From Mucilaginibacter gossypiicola (GTDB taxonomy: Bacteria; Bacteroidota; Bacteroidia; Sphingobacteriales; Sphingobacteriaceae), in contig NZ_FOCL01000016.1 of NCBI RefSeq assembly GCF_900110105.1, forward strand, positions 1 to 64,000: a DNA stretch of 64,000 bases. Reading direction: 5' to 3'. The notes below the pieces were generated by a model that saw only the letters and a list, made by a program, of their open reading frames with translations, ran no database searches and was not told the origin of the DNA. This document shows positions 18,382 to 27,928 of this stretch, in pieces. The position numbers and the translations under genes are program-made. Every line of letters begins with the position of its first letter. Positions within the stretch are counted from its first letter, which is position 1.

Positions 18382-21300
18382 TTAAAATGATGCGTTGACG
18401 CCAAAACTGAAGATCCGTGGGATGGGGATAGGATTAAGATCAATCCGCTCAGGATCGGGGCTCAGGTACTTGCTGCTTTTTACAGTAAAGATGTTTTCGG
18501 CCATGGCAAACACCCTTAGCCTGGTAAATACAGCTTTAGGTAAAATGGTATATCCAATTTGAATGTTCCTTAGTTTGAAATAGGAAGTGTTTACAATGAA
18601 ATAATCAGAAGTACGGCCTTCATTGTTATTGTCTTTCAGTGTTAATGCAGGCACGGTGGTGTTGGTATGTTGCGGTGTCCAGCCGTCAAATACACCGGGG
18701 CCAACATTTTCGCGGCTGTGCATCAAATTATTATAAAGCGTATATACATCAAACCCTTTGCGACCGGCAACGCCTGATCCAAATATGGAAAGGTCGAATT
18801 TTTTGTATGTCAGATCAATTCTTGCGCCGTACTCTAAGGCTGGCAGGGTAGTACCTATCCATGTTTGATCGTTGGCATCAATTTTTCCGTCGTGATTGAT
18901 ATCAACATAACGGATCCTGCCCGGCCCTGCGCCAATTTGCGTTGGCGCTGCATCAACTTCGGCCTGCGATTGGAACAAACCGGCCGTTTTATAGCCAAAT
19001 ATGTCAAACTGCGAATGGCCTATGATGGTGTTGTCTATATTGCCAGGGTAGGCGGGTCTAACATTCTCCGGCAAATCTGTGATCTTGTCCCTGAAATGAG
19101 AGAAGTTTAAAGTAACGTTGTAATTAAAGTCTCCTGCGTGTTGACCGTGATAGGTAACCGAAAACTCCCAGCCTTTATTGGTTTTTGATGCTCCGTTAAC
19201 AGTTTTAGATTGCCCTTCGCCCAAGGCCGATGCAACCGGAGGGGTAATCAGGATACCGGTGGTTTTCCTGGTGAAATAATCAAATGAACCGGAGATTTTT
19301 CCGTTTAATATGGCAAAGTCAAGGCCAGTGTTTAGCTCGTCGGTAGTTTCCCATTTAAGGGCAGGGTTTTCTGCCTGCGTTTGAACAAAGCCGGATGGTA
19401 ATGAACCTGTATTGGCTCCGGATAACGAATATGCAGTACCCACATTCATATATTGCTCCCAAAAGCCGGGGGTAAGCTGATTTTGGGTAGTGCCATAACG
19501 GGTGTTGTAAAGCGCATAACGCGACAGGTCGCCGATTTCCTGGTTACCTACGCGGCCTATGCCTGCCCTTAATTTCAGTTCAGAAAAAAGGCTCCCGTTT
19601 TTCATGAAATTTTCCTGGTCTATTTTCCAGCCCAGTGAAGCAGAAGGGAAAATACCATACTGGTTATTTGCGCCAAACCTTGATGAACCATCACGACGAA
19701 CGGTAGCCGACACCAGGTATTTGCCTGCATAGTTGTAATCAAAACGGCCAAACTGTGAAAACAACTGGTTACCAGTCGATCTGCCGGTAACAATGGTATT
19801 TCCTGTGCCGGCATCTAACGTAAAGTAGTCTTCTGTTTGAATGGCATATCCTTGTTTTAAGGTTGTTTGAAAATCAGTAAAGGTTTTAACGTACTCTGTA
19901 CCCACCAATATCTTAAAGTGATGCTTGTTGTTTAAATCATAACTATATCTTAAAGTGTTTGAAAGCGTGGTGCTTAAATAGTGATTTTGATCAAAGAATA
20001 AGCTGTTGGTAGTACGGTTTAGGGCACCTTCCGAAAAAGTTGGTGTAATTACCTTGCTCAGGTAGTCGGAATTATCCGCGCCATAATTTGATCTGAAGAA
20101 TAAATTCTTAATGGGCTGTATTTCTAAAAACACGTTGCCAAAAGTGTTTAACTTGTTGGTGTTATTCCATTTTGCAAGGTCCTGCATATGCAGCGGGTTG
20201 TTCCTGTCAGAGTAGCCTGCACCCGATTCGCCGGCATAGGTTACGCCATCTTTTTGATATACAGGGATGGTTGGTGCCAGCGTAACTGCCAGGAATGGAG
20301 TTGTGGCACCACCCAGATCTGTTGTGGTAAGGGTTTCGTTTGAGTTGGTGATTTTGATATTAACGCCAAAAGTAACTTTGCTGTCAAAGGCTTTGGTTAT
20401 GGCGTTGATGCTCCCGGTGGTACGTCCGTATTTGGTAAAGCGCACAAGACCGGTATTTTTTATGTTTCCAAAGTTTATCTGGATAGATGAGTTTTTATTA
20501 CCTACCGAAGCCGTGAAATCATTGTTGTAAACAAAGGCTGTTTTATACAACACGCTTTGCCAGTCGGTATCGCCAACGGGAGTATTTTGATCACCGCCAA
20601 CGTATGGTTTAGGGGTAACGCTGTTTAAAACAGGATTATTGAAGTTGTTATTCCAGTCAAAATTGTAGATCTCTCCGTAACCTGCGGCGGGGTCTTGCCC
20701 GTCATTAACCGATGCCTGCCACAAAGCTTTGCCCCTGTCAACGGCGTTCAGCATTTTAAACCTTAACGATTTTTCGGACTGGATGGAAGTGCTGTTATTG
20801 AACTGAAACTGCACCTTACCATCTGTATTGCCGCCGTTTTTGGTGGTAACGATGATAACGCCGTTAGATGCGCGTGAACCGTAAATTGATTCGGACGAAG
20901 CATCCTTTAATACCTGCACCGATGCAATATTTGAAGGCGACAGGTTTTGAAATACTTCCGGCCTGGTGGTAGGTATCCCATCGATAATGTATAGTGGGTT
21001 ATTGTTACCTAAAGTATTGGCTCCCCTGATTAGGATTCTGCTGGTTGCACCATTTGCCGATCCGTCTTTTTCGATGTATAAACCCGCAACACGGCCCTGC
21101 AATGCCTGCATTGTATTTCCTGAGCTATTGTTTTTTACCGGTGCCAGATCAACAACCGCAACTGCGCCTGTCAGGTCTTTCTTTCTTTCAGAAGTATAAC
21201 CGGTTACAACTACCTCATTAAGCTTGTTTTCGGCATCTTTAAATACTACATCAAGTGTTTTGGTATCGGCAGTAATAGTTATGACTATTGGCTTTGCGCC

Positions 21301-21522
21301 CACGTACGAAAACCGCACCGACTGGCCGTTTTTTACTGCGATGCTGAACTTTCCGCTGGCATCTGATAGTGTTGATTTTTGGGTTTCAACAACCACTATG
21401 GTAACTCCGTCTATAGGTTTCGAGGAGTTATCTAACACGGTCCCGGTAATGGTTCGGGATTGCGCGTATCCTTCACTTATTAACAGTATAAGAAAGGAAC
21501 AGATAAGTAATAATTTTCTCAT
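18382..21522 (-). CDS. SusC/RagA-type TonB-dependent transporter
   Basis: 1046 residues, full length for the family. After the signal peptide (MRKLLLICSFLILLISEGYAQ) comes a carboxypeptidase-regulatory-like domain (about 22-105, TITGTVLDNSSKPIDGVTI), then a plug domain (NEVVVTGYTSERKKDLTGAV, GRVAGLYIEKDG, RGANTLGNNNPLYIIDG, SIYGSRASNGVIIVTTK) and a 22-strand barrel ending in Phe (SFGVNASF). With SusD it imports oligosaccharides using the TonB/ExbBD proton-motive system. The adjacent GH32, fructokinase and sugar porter indicate fructan as substrate. Confidence 0.95.
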   Translation of the reverse strand: MRKLLLICSFLILLISEGYAQSRTITGTVLDNSSKPIDGVTIVVVETQKSTLSDASGKFSIAVKNGQSVRFSYVGAKPIVITITADTKTLDVVFKDAENKLNEVVVTGYTSERKKDLTGAVAVVDLAPVKNNSSGNTMQALQGRVAGLYIEKDGSANGATSRILIRGANTLGNNNPLYIIDGIPTTRPEVFQNLSPSNIASVQVLKDASSESIYGSRASNGVIIVTTKNGGNTDGKVQFQFNNSTSIQSEKSLRFKMLNAVDRGKALWQASVNDGQDPAAGYGEIYNFDWNNNFNNPVLNSVTPKPYVGGDQNTPVGDTDWQSVLYKTAFVYNNDFTASVGNKNSSIQINFGNIKNTGLVRFTKYGRTTGSINAITKAFDSKVTFGVNIKITNSNETLTTTDLGGATTPFLAVTLAPTIPVYQKDGVTYAGESGAGYSDRNNPLHMQDLAKWNNTNKLNTFGNVFLEIQPIKNLFFRSNYGADNSDYLSKVITPTFSEGALNRTTNSLFFDQNHYLSTTLSNTLRYSYDLNNKHHFKILVGTEYVKTFTDFQTTLKQGYAIQTEDYFTLDAGTGNTIVTGRSTGNQLFSQFGRFDYNYAGKYLVSATVRRDGSSRFGANNQYGIFPSASLGWKIDQENFMKNGSLFSELKLRAGIGRVGNQEIGDLSRYALYNTRYGTTQNQLTPGFWEQYMNVGTAYSLSGANTGSLPSGFVQTQAENPALKWETTDELNTGLDFAILNGKISGSFDYFTRKTTGILITPPVASALGEGQSKTVNGASKTNKGWEFSVTYHGQHAGDFNYNVTLNFSHFRDKITDLPENVRPAYPGNIDNTIIGHSQFDIFGYKTAGLFQSQAEVDAAPTQIGAGPGRIRYVDINHDGKIDANDQTWIGTTLPALEYGARIDLTYKKFDLSIFGSGVAGRKGFDVYTLYNNLMHSRENVGPGVFDGWTPQHTNTTVPALTLKDNNNEGRTSDYFIVNTSYFKLRNIQIGYTILPKAVFTRLRVFAMAENIFTVKSSKYLSPDPERIDLNPIPIPRIFSFGVNASF

Positions 21523-21551
21523 TGATTTTTGTTTAAGTGTAATTGGTTTGG

Positions 21552-22463
21552 TTAAAACATTTTGTTTATAAAGTCTTGGTATTCTTTGATTTTATAATCC
21601 GGACAACCTCCTTTCTTTGTTGCAATAAAGCCGCCCATAGCTATTGCATTTTTTAATAATATTTCGGGTGATGCGCCACGGTAATGGTTGGCTATGAATG
21701 CTGCTAAAAATGAGTCGCCGCTGCCTATGGTGTCCCTTACCTTTACCTCGCGCCCGGCAATGTGCCAGGCCTTTTCTTCTTTATAATAGGAAGCACCGAA
21801 CTCGCCTTTGGTAACTATGATTTCGGGTATGTTAAAATGATCCTGTATAAATTTGATCTGTTCCGATTCTTTCCAAAACGAACCCCTGAACAGGCCCTGT
21901 ACCATCTCAAGTTCGGCCTGGTTAAATTTTACGATGTTGGCTTTGTGTAGCAGGTCGGCCAGCAGATCGCGGCTTATAAAAGGCGGCCTCAAGTTAATGT
22001 CGAATACTTTGATAGCATCACTTTCCAGCAGCTCAAACAAAGTATTGCGCGATACGCTGTTCCTCGACGCAAGGCTGCCGAAAACGAAATAGGTTGAAGG
22101 CTTGATCTGTGTTTTAATATGCTCGCTGTCATTGATGAAATCCCAGGCCACGGGGAAAATGATTTCGTATGATACCTCATTGCCATTATTCATTTTGGCT
22201 ATCACCTGGCTGGTTGGGTGTTCGGTATCTGTTTGCAGCAGGTGCTTTTTTATCCCCCAGTTATCGAGCAGGTTTTCAAGTTTTTGGCCATCAGCATCGT
22301 TACCTATTTTGCTTACCAGGCTTGCAGGCATGCCCAGTTTATTAAGATGGTACGAAACATTTAACAATGCCCCGCCGGGCTGCGGGCCATCCGGCAAAAC
22401 ATCCCAGAGTATTTCGCCATAGCAAATGGCCGGTGTTAAGGTATTTGTATGTAAGTTCATCAT
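21552..22463 (-). CDS. PfkB-family fructokinase
   Basis: 303 residues, cytoplasmic. PfkB signatures are the N-terminal ICYGEILWDVLPDG and PGGALLNVSYHLNKLG (sugar-binding Gly-Gly) and the C-terminal VRDTIGSGDSFLAAF, containing the catalytic Asp of the anion-hole motif GxGD. Locus context makes fructose the likely substrate, giving fructose 6-phosphate (or 1-phosphate). It lies 12 bp downstream of the MFS porter and 29 bp upstream of susC, so it is co-transcribed. Confidence 0.92.
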   Translation of the reverse strand: MMNLHTNTLTPAICYGEILWDVLPDGPQPGGALLNVSYHLNKLGMPASLVSKIGNDADGQKLENLLDNWGIKKHLLQTDTEHPTSQVIAKMNNGNEVSYEIIFPVAWDFINDSEHIKTQIKPSTYFVFGSLASRNSVSRNTLFELLESDAIKVFDINLRPPFISRDLLADLLHKANIVKFNQAELEMVQGLFRGSFWKESEQIKFIQDHFNIPEIIVTKGEFGASYYKEEKAWHIAGREVKVRDTIGSGDSFLAAFIANHYRGASPEILLKNAIAMGGFIATKKGGCPDYKIKEYQDFINKMF

Positions 22464-22475
22464 CGCAGATCTTGA

Positions 22476-23801
22476 TTAATGCATTACCATGTTAGTTTCA
22501 ATTTGCTCCAGCGACCGGCCTTTGGTTTCGGGCATCAGCCTCCACACAAAAATTAACTGGCATATCATCATGGTGCCGAAAAAGGAAAATGTTATTGTGC
22601 CGCCAAGTTTTTCGGCGAAATACGGAAAGGAGAAAGCGATCAATGCCGCCATGATCCAATGGGTTGAGCTGCCCAGTGTTTGCCCTTTTGCCCGTACCTG
22701 GTTTGGAAATATTTCTGATATAAATACCCAGATAACAGCGCCCTGCGAAAACGCAAAGAATGCGATGAACAGCATCATGTAAGCAGGCACGGCAAAGCCA
22801 CTCATGTGCCCCGAGTAAAAAGTATAGGCTACCAGGAACAGGGAAATGATAAGGCCAACCGAGCCAATAAGCATCAGGATACGGCGCCCTACTTTATCAA
22901 TAATATTAATGGCCGCAAGGGTGAATACAAAGTTGATTGCCCCAAGGCCCACTGTTGATAATAAAGATGAATGGGCACCCAAACCAGCCATTTCAAATAT
23001 GCGCGGTGCGTAGTAAATGATGGCATTTATGCCCGATACCTGGTTGAAAAAGGCAAACAGCACGGCCAGTATAACAGGTGTTTTATATTGACCCGAAAAG
23101 AGGCTGCCGCTTAAAGCCGTATCATTTAAAGTTGAATTTTTGATAGATTCCAACTCCTGATCGCAGTTGAGCGGGTTAATGATCCGTAGTATGCCGAGTG
23201 CTTTTGCCATTTCGCCCTTTTTAAGGATCAGCCAGCGCGGGCTTTCGGGTATAAAGTAGATGAGCACAAAAAACAATGCTGAAGGAAAGGCCTGCACACC
23301 AAGCATCCATCGCCATGAAGTTTCGCCAACCTGGCTTATCAGGTAGTTGGACAGGTACGAGATCAGTATCCCCAATACCACGTTAAACTGAAACAAACCC
23401 ACCAGCCTGCCCCGGCGGTCGGCCGGTGAAACTTCTGAAATATAGATAGGTGCCGTAACTGATGATATGCCAACGCCGAGGCCTCCCAATAACCTGAAAA
23501 CCAGGAACACATACCAGCTATCGGCCAGTGCAGTGCCTAATGATGATAGTAAATACGCTGCGGCTACAAAGTAAAGCGTGTTTTTGCGGCCAAACAGATC
23601 TGATGGCCGTGCCCCTAATAATGAGCCGATAACCGTTCCTATTAATGCGATAGATATGGTAAGCCCATGTTCTACTACGGATAAGTGCCAGAACTGCTGG
23701 ATAGATTTTTCGGCGCCTGATATTACAGCGGTATCAAACCCGAAAAGGAAGCCACCAAGGGCCACGACCATGGACCAGGCCAGGACGGAGTGTTTTCTCA
23801 T
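22476..23801 (-). CDS. MFS sugar porter (probable fructose transporter)
   Basis: About 441 residues from ATG 23801 (MRKHSVLAWSMVVALGG); an earlier in-frame start only adds a non-membrane tail. Twelve membrane segments are apparent. Sugar-porter motifs are present: RPSDLFGRKNT (loop 2-3), ADRRGRLVG, FIPESPRWLILKKG after helix 6, the QVSGINAIIYYAP motif in helix 7, VDKVGRRILM-like (IIDKVGRRILM), and PETKGRSLEQIE at the end. It would move monosaccharide, presumably fructose released by GH32, across the inner membrane by proton symport. First gene of the operon, divergent from the sensor-regulator. Confidence 0.92.
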   Translation of the reverse strand: MRKHSVLAWSMVVALGGFLFGFDTAVISGAEKSIQQFWHLSVVEHGLTISIALIGTVIGSLLGARPSDLFGRKNTLYFVAAAYLLSSLGTALADSWYVFLVFRLLGGLGVGISSVTAPIYISEVSPADRRGRLVGLFQFNVVLGILISYLSNYLISQVGETSWRWMLGVQAFPSALFFVLIYFIPESPRWLILKKGEMAKALGILRIINPLNCDQELESIKNSTLNDTALSGSLFSGQYKTPVILAVLFAFFNQVSGINAIIYYAPRIFEMAGLGAHSSLLSTVGLGAINFVFTLAAINIIDKVGRRILMLIGSVGLIISLFLVAYTFYSGHMSGFAVPAYMMLFIAFFAFSQGAVIWVFISEIFPNQVRAKGQTLGSSTHWIMAALIAFSFPYFAEKLGGTITFSFFGTMMICQLIFVWRLMPETKGRSLEQIETNMVMH

Positions 23802-24043
23802 AATAATTATAAAAGGTGTTATATTGGATTTATTGAGGCCAAAGTAGGGCAATAGGCCGTGCAGGGGTTATTGATTTCGTATCAATAAAGTATAAAAATC
23901 AATCTGTATTTAACTTGTTGATTTTTAGTTAGATAAAATTATTGATGTTGCTATTTTGTAGCCCGATGTTTGTTTATGTTACCCGTTACTTTCAATTTGG
24001 TTACATTACCATGGTTGTTGCGAAGGCTGCCTGCCCCCTTAAA

Positions 24044-24076
24044 TTTGTTTTTCAGGAACGTTTATAGATATCTTTA
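24044..24076 (+). promoter_or_regulatory. Possible promoter of the hybrid regulator gene
   Basis: TTTG (24044-24047) and TATCTTTA (24069-24076, one base from TAnnTTTG) are 21 bp apart, about 78 bp before the start codon. The 352-bp divergent region 23802-24153 must also hold the operon promoter and regulator sites; no convincing minus-strand consensus or clear operator could be picked out by eye. Confidence 0.3.
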
Positions 24077-24153
24077 CTTTGTTTAACCCTCAAAGGGAAA
24101 AAATAAACCAATAAGTAATCCTGTTAATTACCATTTTCTTCCAAACTGATGTT

Positions 24154-26940
24154 ATGGCCTTTTTCAACAAATGGCATGCTGAAAACTTACTGACCGGCAT
24201 CTTGCTGATCTGTTTTATGGTGCTTATTGCTGCCGGATGTAAAAAGACAGATAAAACATCGCAGTATACAATTGGCTTTTCACAGTGTATCGGTTCTGAC
24301 CTGTGGCGTCGTACTATGCTTGATGAAATGAGGATGGAGCTTTCATTACATCCAGATGCGCAGTTCGTTTATGCCGATGCCGACGGTAACAGCGCCAGGC
24401 AGGTTGAACAGGTAAAGAAGATGCTTGACGACGGTATCGACCTGCTGATCATATCGCCCAATGAGGCACAACCCCTTACCGGAATAGTGGAGCAGGCCTA
24501 TAGTAAAGGGATCCCGGTAATTGTGATTGATCGCAAAACGTCATCGGCTTTATATACGGCTTATGTTGGTGCTGATAACTACCAGATTGGTAAAATGGCA
24601 GGTGAATATGCCGGCTCTATATTAAAAGGCAGCGGGAACATTGTAGAAGTAATGGGGCTGCCAGGCTCTTCTCCGGCAATTGAGCGGGACCGCGGCTTTT
24701 CTGATGGCCTTAAGAAATATACTGATATAACTATAGCTGCCAGGGTATATGGCGATTGGTTGAAGGATAGCGCTAAAAAACAATTGATAAGGATAGCACC
24801 GGTTATAAAAAATGCTAATGTGATATTTGCCCATAATGATGTTATGGCCCATGGCACAAGGGAAGTGCTCGATGAACTCAAAATCCGGGGTGTTAAAGTA
24901 TTGGGGGTTGATGCCTTACCAGGCAATGGAGGAGGCTTGCAAATGGTTGCTTCAAAAAACATCAACGCCAGTATGATATATCCTACAGGAGGTAAGGAAG
25001 CCATTATGACTGCCTTCAGGATCCTGAATAAAGAATCTTTCGCCCGGGAAAACCTGTTGCAGTCGGTTGTTATCGACTCTTCAAACGTGCAGTTAATGAA
25101 AATGCAATGGGGCAAAATAAACAGCCAGCAAAAGGATATTGAGCGGCAACAATCGTTATTGGAAGAGCAGCGCGAAGTGTATAATAGCCAGCAATTGGTT
25201 TTAAATGTAATTGTAATATCGCTGGTGCTGGCCATTGTTTTTGGTGGCCTTGCATTTTACTGGCTCATGGAAAACCGGAAGATCAATAAAAGCCTGGAAG
25301 TTAAAAACAACGAAATTTTACAGCAGCGTAACCAGCTGATCGAGATGTCGGCAAAAGCTGAGGTGGCAACAGAAGCCAAACTGCAGTTCTTTACCAATAT
25401 TTCCCATGAGTTCCGCACCCCGCTCACGCTTATCCTCTCGCCGGTAGAAGATATGATGGCCAATGAAAAACTGAACCTTGTGGCCGGCAAAAGTCTGAAA
25501 CTGATCCATAAAAACGTATACCGTTTGTTGCGCCTGGTTAATCAGCTGATAGAGTATCGTAAAATAGAATACGATAAACAGCAGATCAATGTATCGCCTA
25601 ACAATATTGTTGAATTTGCGAGGGAAATCATAACCAGCTTTCAGGAAAATGCGCAGAAACGCAATATCAGCATCAGCCTGTTAAGCGATGAGCAACAGAT
25701 AGTGGTTTGGTATGATGTCAACTTGTTAGATAAGGTATTTTTTAACGTCATAGCTAATGCCTTAAAATTTACCAGCGATAATGGCAGGATACAGGTAAGT
25801 TTCAAAAGGAAAGAAAATAACTCGGTTGATATTGCCATACAGGATAATGGGATAGGTATGGAAGCACAGGAAACCGCTCATGTATTTGAGCAGTTTTACC
25901 AGGCCGAGAATAGCTTATCTGGGGGATCGGGTTTGGGGCTTGCTTTGTCAAAAGAAATTATTTCTTTGCATCAGGGCAGTATAGATGTAGTAAGTAAAAA
26001 GTGGGAGGGAACTACGTTTATCATTAACTTATTATTGGGTAATAACCACTTTGACCGTGATGTGCAGGGGCACGCTAACACCGCACAAACAGATATTGAG
26101 GAACGGGCGAAAGTTTATGTTACAGACCTGGCCGCACCCATTGCCGTAGCGGATGAAGGACAAACATTCGGAGCCCCGAGGGAGCAATCTATCCTGATCA
26201 TTGAAGATAACAAAGACCTGTTAAATTACCTGAGTGAAAAACTGGGTACTACTTACGAGATATTTACGGCGGATAACGGCATAAGCGGGTTAAATGAAAC
26301 TTTTGAGCGCGTTCCAGATCTGATCATATCTGATGTAGTATTGCCGGGCATGTCTGGTAAAACTTTAACGGTGAAATTAAAAACAGATATCCGTACCTCG
26401 CATATCCCCATTATTCTTTTAACTGCACAAGGCAGCGTTGAACAGCAGATTGACGGTATAACCTGTATGGCCGATGCTTATATTGTTAAACCGTTTAACT
26501 TTGAATACCTGTTTGCCTCCGTAAAAAATTTAATTAAAAGCAGGGTGATGCTAAAAGAACATTTTACCAGCGACGTAAGTAAAACTACTGTGCCTGTATC
26601 CAAGGCGCTTGATAAAAAGTTCCTGAATGATTTTGCAGGTATCGTAGAGCAAAATTTAGCCAATGAAAATTTTAATGTCGACGAGATATGTAAATTGATA
26701 GGTGTTTCAAGAATTCAGCTTTACCGTAAAGTTAAGGCGCTGCTTGGCTGCAGCATATCTGATTACATATTAAACCGCCGGCTAAAAAAAGCAAAGTATT
26801 TATTAATGAACGAGAGTTACCCGATCTCGGAAATAACCTACATGGTAGGATTTTCTACACCTAATTACTTTTCTACCGTTTTTAAAGCCAAATACGGTTG
26901 CACGCCAAGTGAGTACAAACGCAAACAGCAGCAAACATAG
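24154..26940 (+). CDS. Hybrid two-component sensor/regulator with periplasmic sugar-binding domain
   Basis: 928 residues combining sensor kinase and transcription factor. After an N-terminal membrane/lipoprotein-like signal, a periplasmic type I solute-binding domain (about 38-320; YTIGFSQCIGSDLWR, KGIPVIVIDRKT, VIFAHNDVMAHGT) replaces the beta-propeller of many such proteins. A membrane helix lies at about 348-370. The kinase core has phospho-acceptor His418 (NISHEFRTPLTLI) and N/G boxes (NALKFTSDNGR, GSGLGLALS). A receiver follows with Asp727 (LIISDVVLPGMSG) and Lys in IVKPFNF, then an AraC-type helix-turn-helix to the end. The Bacteroides thetaiotaomicron fructose sensor BT1754 has this design, so fructose is the expected ligand and the divergent fructan operon the target. 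Confidence 0.93.
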   Translation: MAFFNKWHAENLLTGILLICFMVLIAAGCKKTDKTSQYTIGFSQCIGSDLWRRTMLDEMRMELSLHPDAQFVYADADGNSARQVEQVKKMLDDGIDLLIISPNEAQPLTGIVEQAYSKGIPVIVIDRKTSSALYTAYVGADNYQIGKMAGEYAGSILKGSGNIVEVMGLPGSSPAIERDRGFSDGLKKYTDITIAARVYGDWLKDSAKKQLIRIAPVIKNANVIFAHNDVMAHGTREVLDELKIRGVKVLGVDALPGNGGGLQMVASKNINASMIYPTGGKEAIMTAFRILNKESFARENLLQSVVIDSSNVQLMKMQWGKINSQQKDIERQQSLLEEQREVYNSQQLVLNVIVISLVLAIVFGGLAFYWLMENRKINKSLEVKNNEILQQRNQLIEMSAKAEVATEAKLQFFTNISHEFRTPLTLILSPVEDMMANEKLNLVAGKSLKLIHKNVYRLLRLVNQLIEYRKIEYDKQQINVSPNNIVEFAREIITSFQENAQKRNISISLLSDEQQIVVWYDVNLLDKVFFNVIANALKFTSDNGRIQVSFKRKENNSVDIAIQDNGIGMEAQETAHVFEQFYQAENSLSGGSGLGLALSKEIISLHQGSIDVVSKKWEGTTFIINLLLGNNHFDRDVQGHANTAQTDIEERAKVYVTDLAAPIAVADEGQTFGAPREQSILIIEDNKDLLNYLSEKLGTTYEIFTADNGISGLNETFERVPDLIISDVVLPGMSGKTLTVKLKTDIRTSHIPIILLTAQGSVEQQIDGITCMADAYIVKPFNFEYLFASVKNLIKSRVMLKEHFTSDVSKTTVPVSKALDKKFLNDFAGIVEQNLANENFNVDEICKLIGVSRIQLYRKVKALLGCSISDYILNRRLKKAKYLLMNESYPISEITYMVGFSTPNYFSTVFKAKYGCTPSEYKRKQQQT

Positions 26941-26943
26941 GCT

Positions 26944-27735
26944 TTAATCAACTTGTGGAATGGGCAGTTCGGTTACAGTGGTTGCCTGTTCCTGAAAATT
27001 GCGGGTGAGCAAAGTGAGTTGTTTTTTGAGCCTGGCCGACTGTTTCTTCAGGCCATTAGCTATCCCGTCGCTACTGCCGGTTTCCCCGGTTGCAAAAAGT
27101 TCAAGAGCCAGTTGATTGTCATGCCAGTTGCCAATAGCTTCCTGCACCTGGTCAATATAAGCTTCATTGAAAGAAATCTCTAATTCCGGACCGGCCAGCG
27201 TATAATTATATAACAGTACTTTCAGTTGTTTACGACAGGTATGCAGGCTTTCATCAAAGCGCAGCTGGTTTAAGGCTGTTGCAATGCTTTCCAGTTGTTG
27301 GTAGTAATACAATGTAAGGTGTAGTTTACTAACCGACCTGATCCGCTTTAATATACTGCGACGTGTTTTTCGGAGCCTCAACCGGTGTTGGTCTTTATCT
27401 GCATTAAAGGCCAGGGTAGCGGTTTCCATGATCTGCTGCTGTTCCCTCATAAAATCGGTGTTTTCACCTACTGCTTTACCCAGCTCCTGGTTTATATAAG
27501 CATTCCTGATTTCGCCGGCCTGCTTAAATATTTTACGAACGGGTTTGAAACGTTTTTCCAGCCCGGGCGATTTTTCTGCGCTATCTGCGAGGATCAAAAG
27601 TGCCCGCAGCTTTTTTACCCCGGTACGAAAATGGTGCAAATCTTCCTGTTCGCCGTTTTTGATAAAAGAGCGGAGATGGCGTTTCATTGACCGCCATATT
27701 TTCATTACATATTTCCGTTCTGTTTCCTTTTTCAT
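26944..27735 (-). CDS. CHAD domain protein
   Basis: About 263 residues from ATG 27735 (an in-frame GTG lies 12 bp upstream). Helical protein with the conserved His/Arg/Lys pattern of CHAD domains: LHHFRTGVKKLRALLIL near 40-55, then HRLRLRKTRRSILKRI and LHTCRKQLKVLLYNY. CHAD domains bind polyphosphate through basic residues and often accompany CYTH triphosphatases; no such neighbour is present. It is convergent with the sensor-regulator, with 3 bp between stop codons. Confidence 0.82.
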   Translation of the reverse strand: MKKETERKYVMKIWRSMKRHLRSFIKNGEQEDLHHFRTGVKKLRALLILADSAEKSPGLEKRFKPVRKIFKQAGEIRNAYINQELGKAVGENTDFMREQQQIMETATLAFNADKDQHRLRLRKTRRSILKRIRSVSKLHLTLYYYQQLESIATALNQLRFDESLHTCRKQLKVLLYNYTLAGPELEISFNEAYIDQVQEAIGNWHDNQLALELFATGETGSSDGIANGLKKQSARLKKQLTLLTRNFQEQATTVTELPIPQVD

Positions 27736-27928
27736 AACGGCTGGCACCTTGTTGTTATTCGCCTTATTTCAAAAATACAATTTAAAAACAATAAATTTTA
27801 AGGCTGAATGAGCAGTTAAGCGGGTGAAAATCAACAGCGAAATAGGGGGGAGTTTTATTTTGTAATAAGTTTTTTACATTCGGATGATATAAATATCTTA
27901 GCAGGAACACTTATAAACCCCTGATCAA

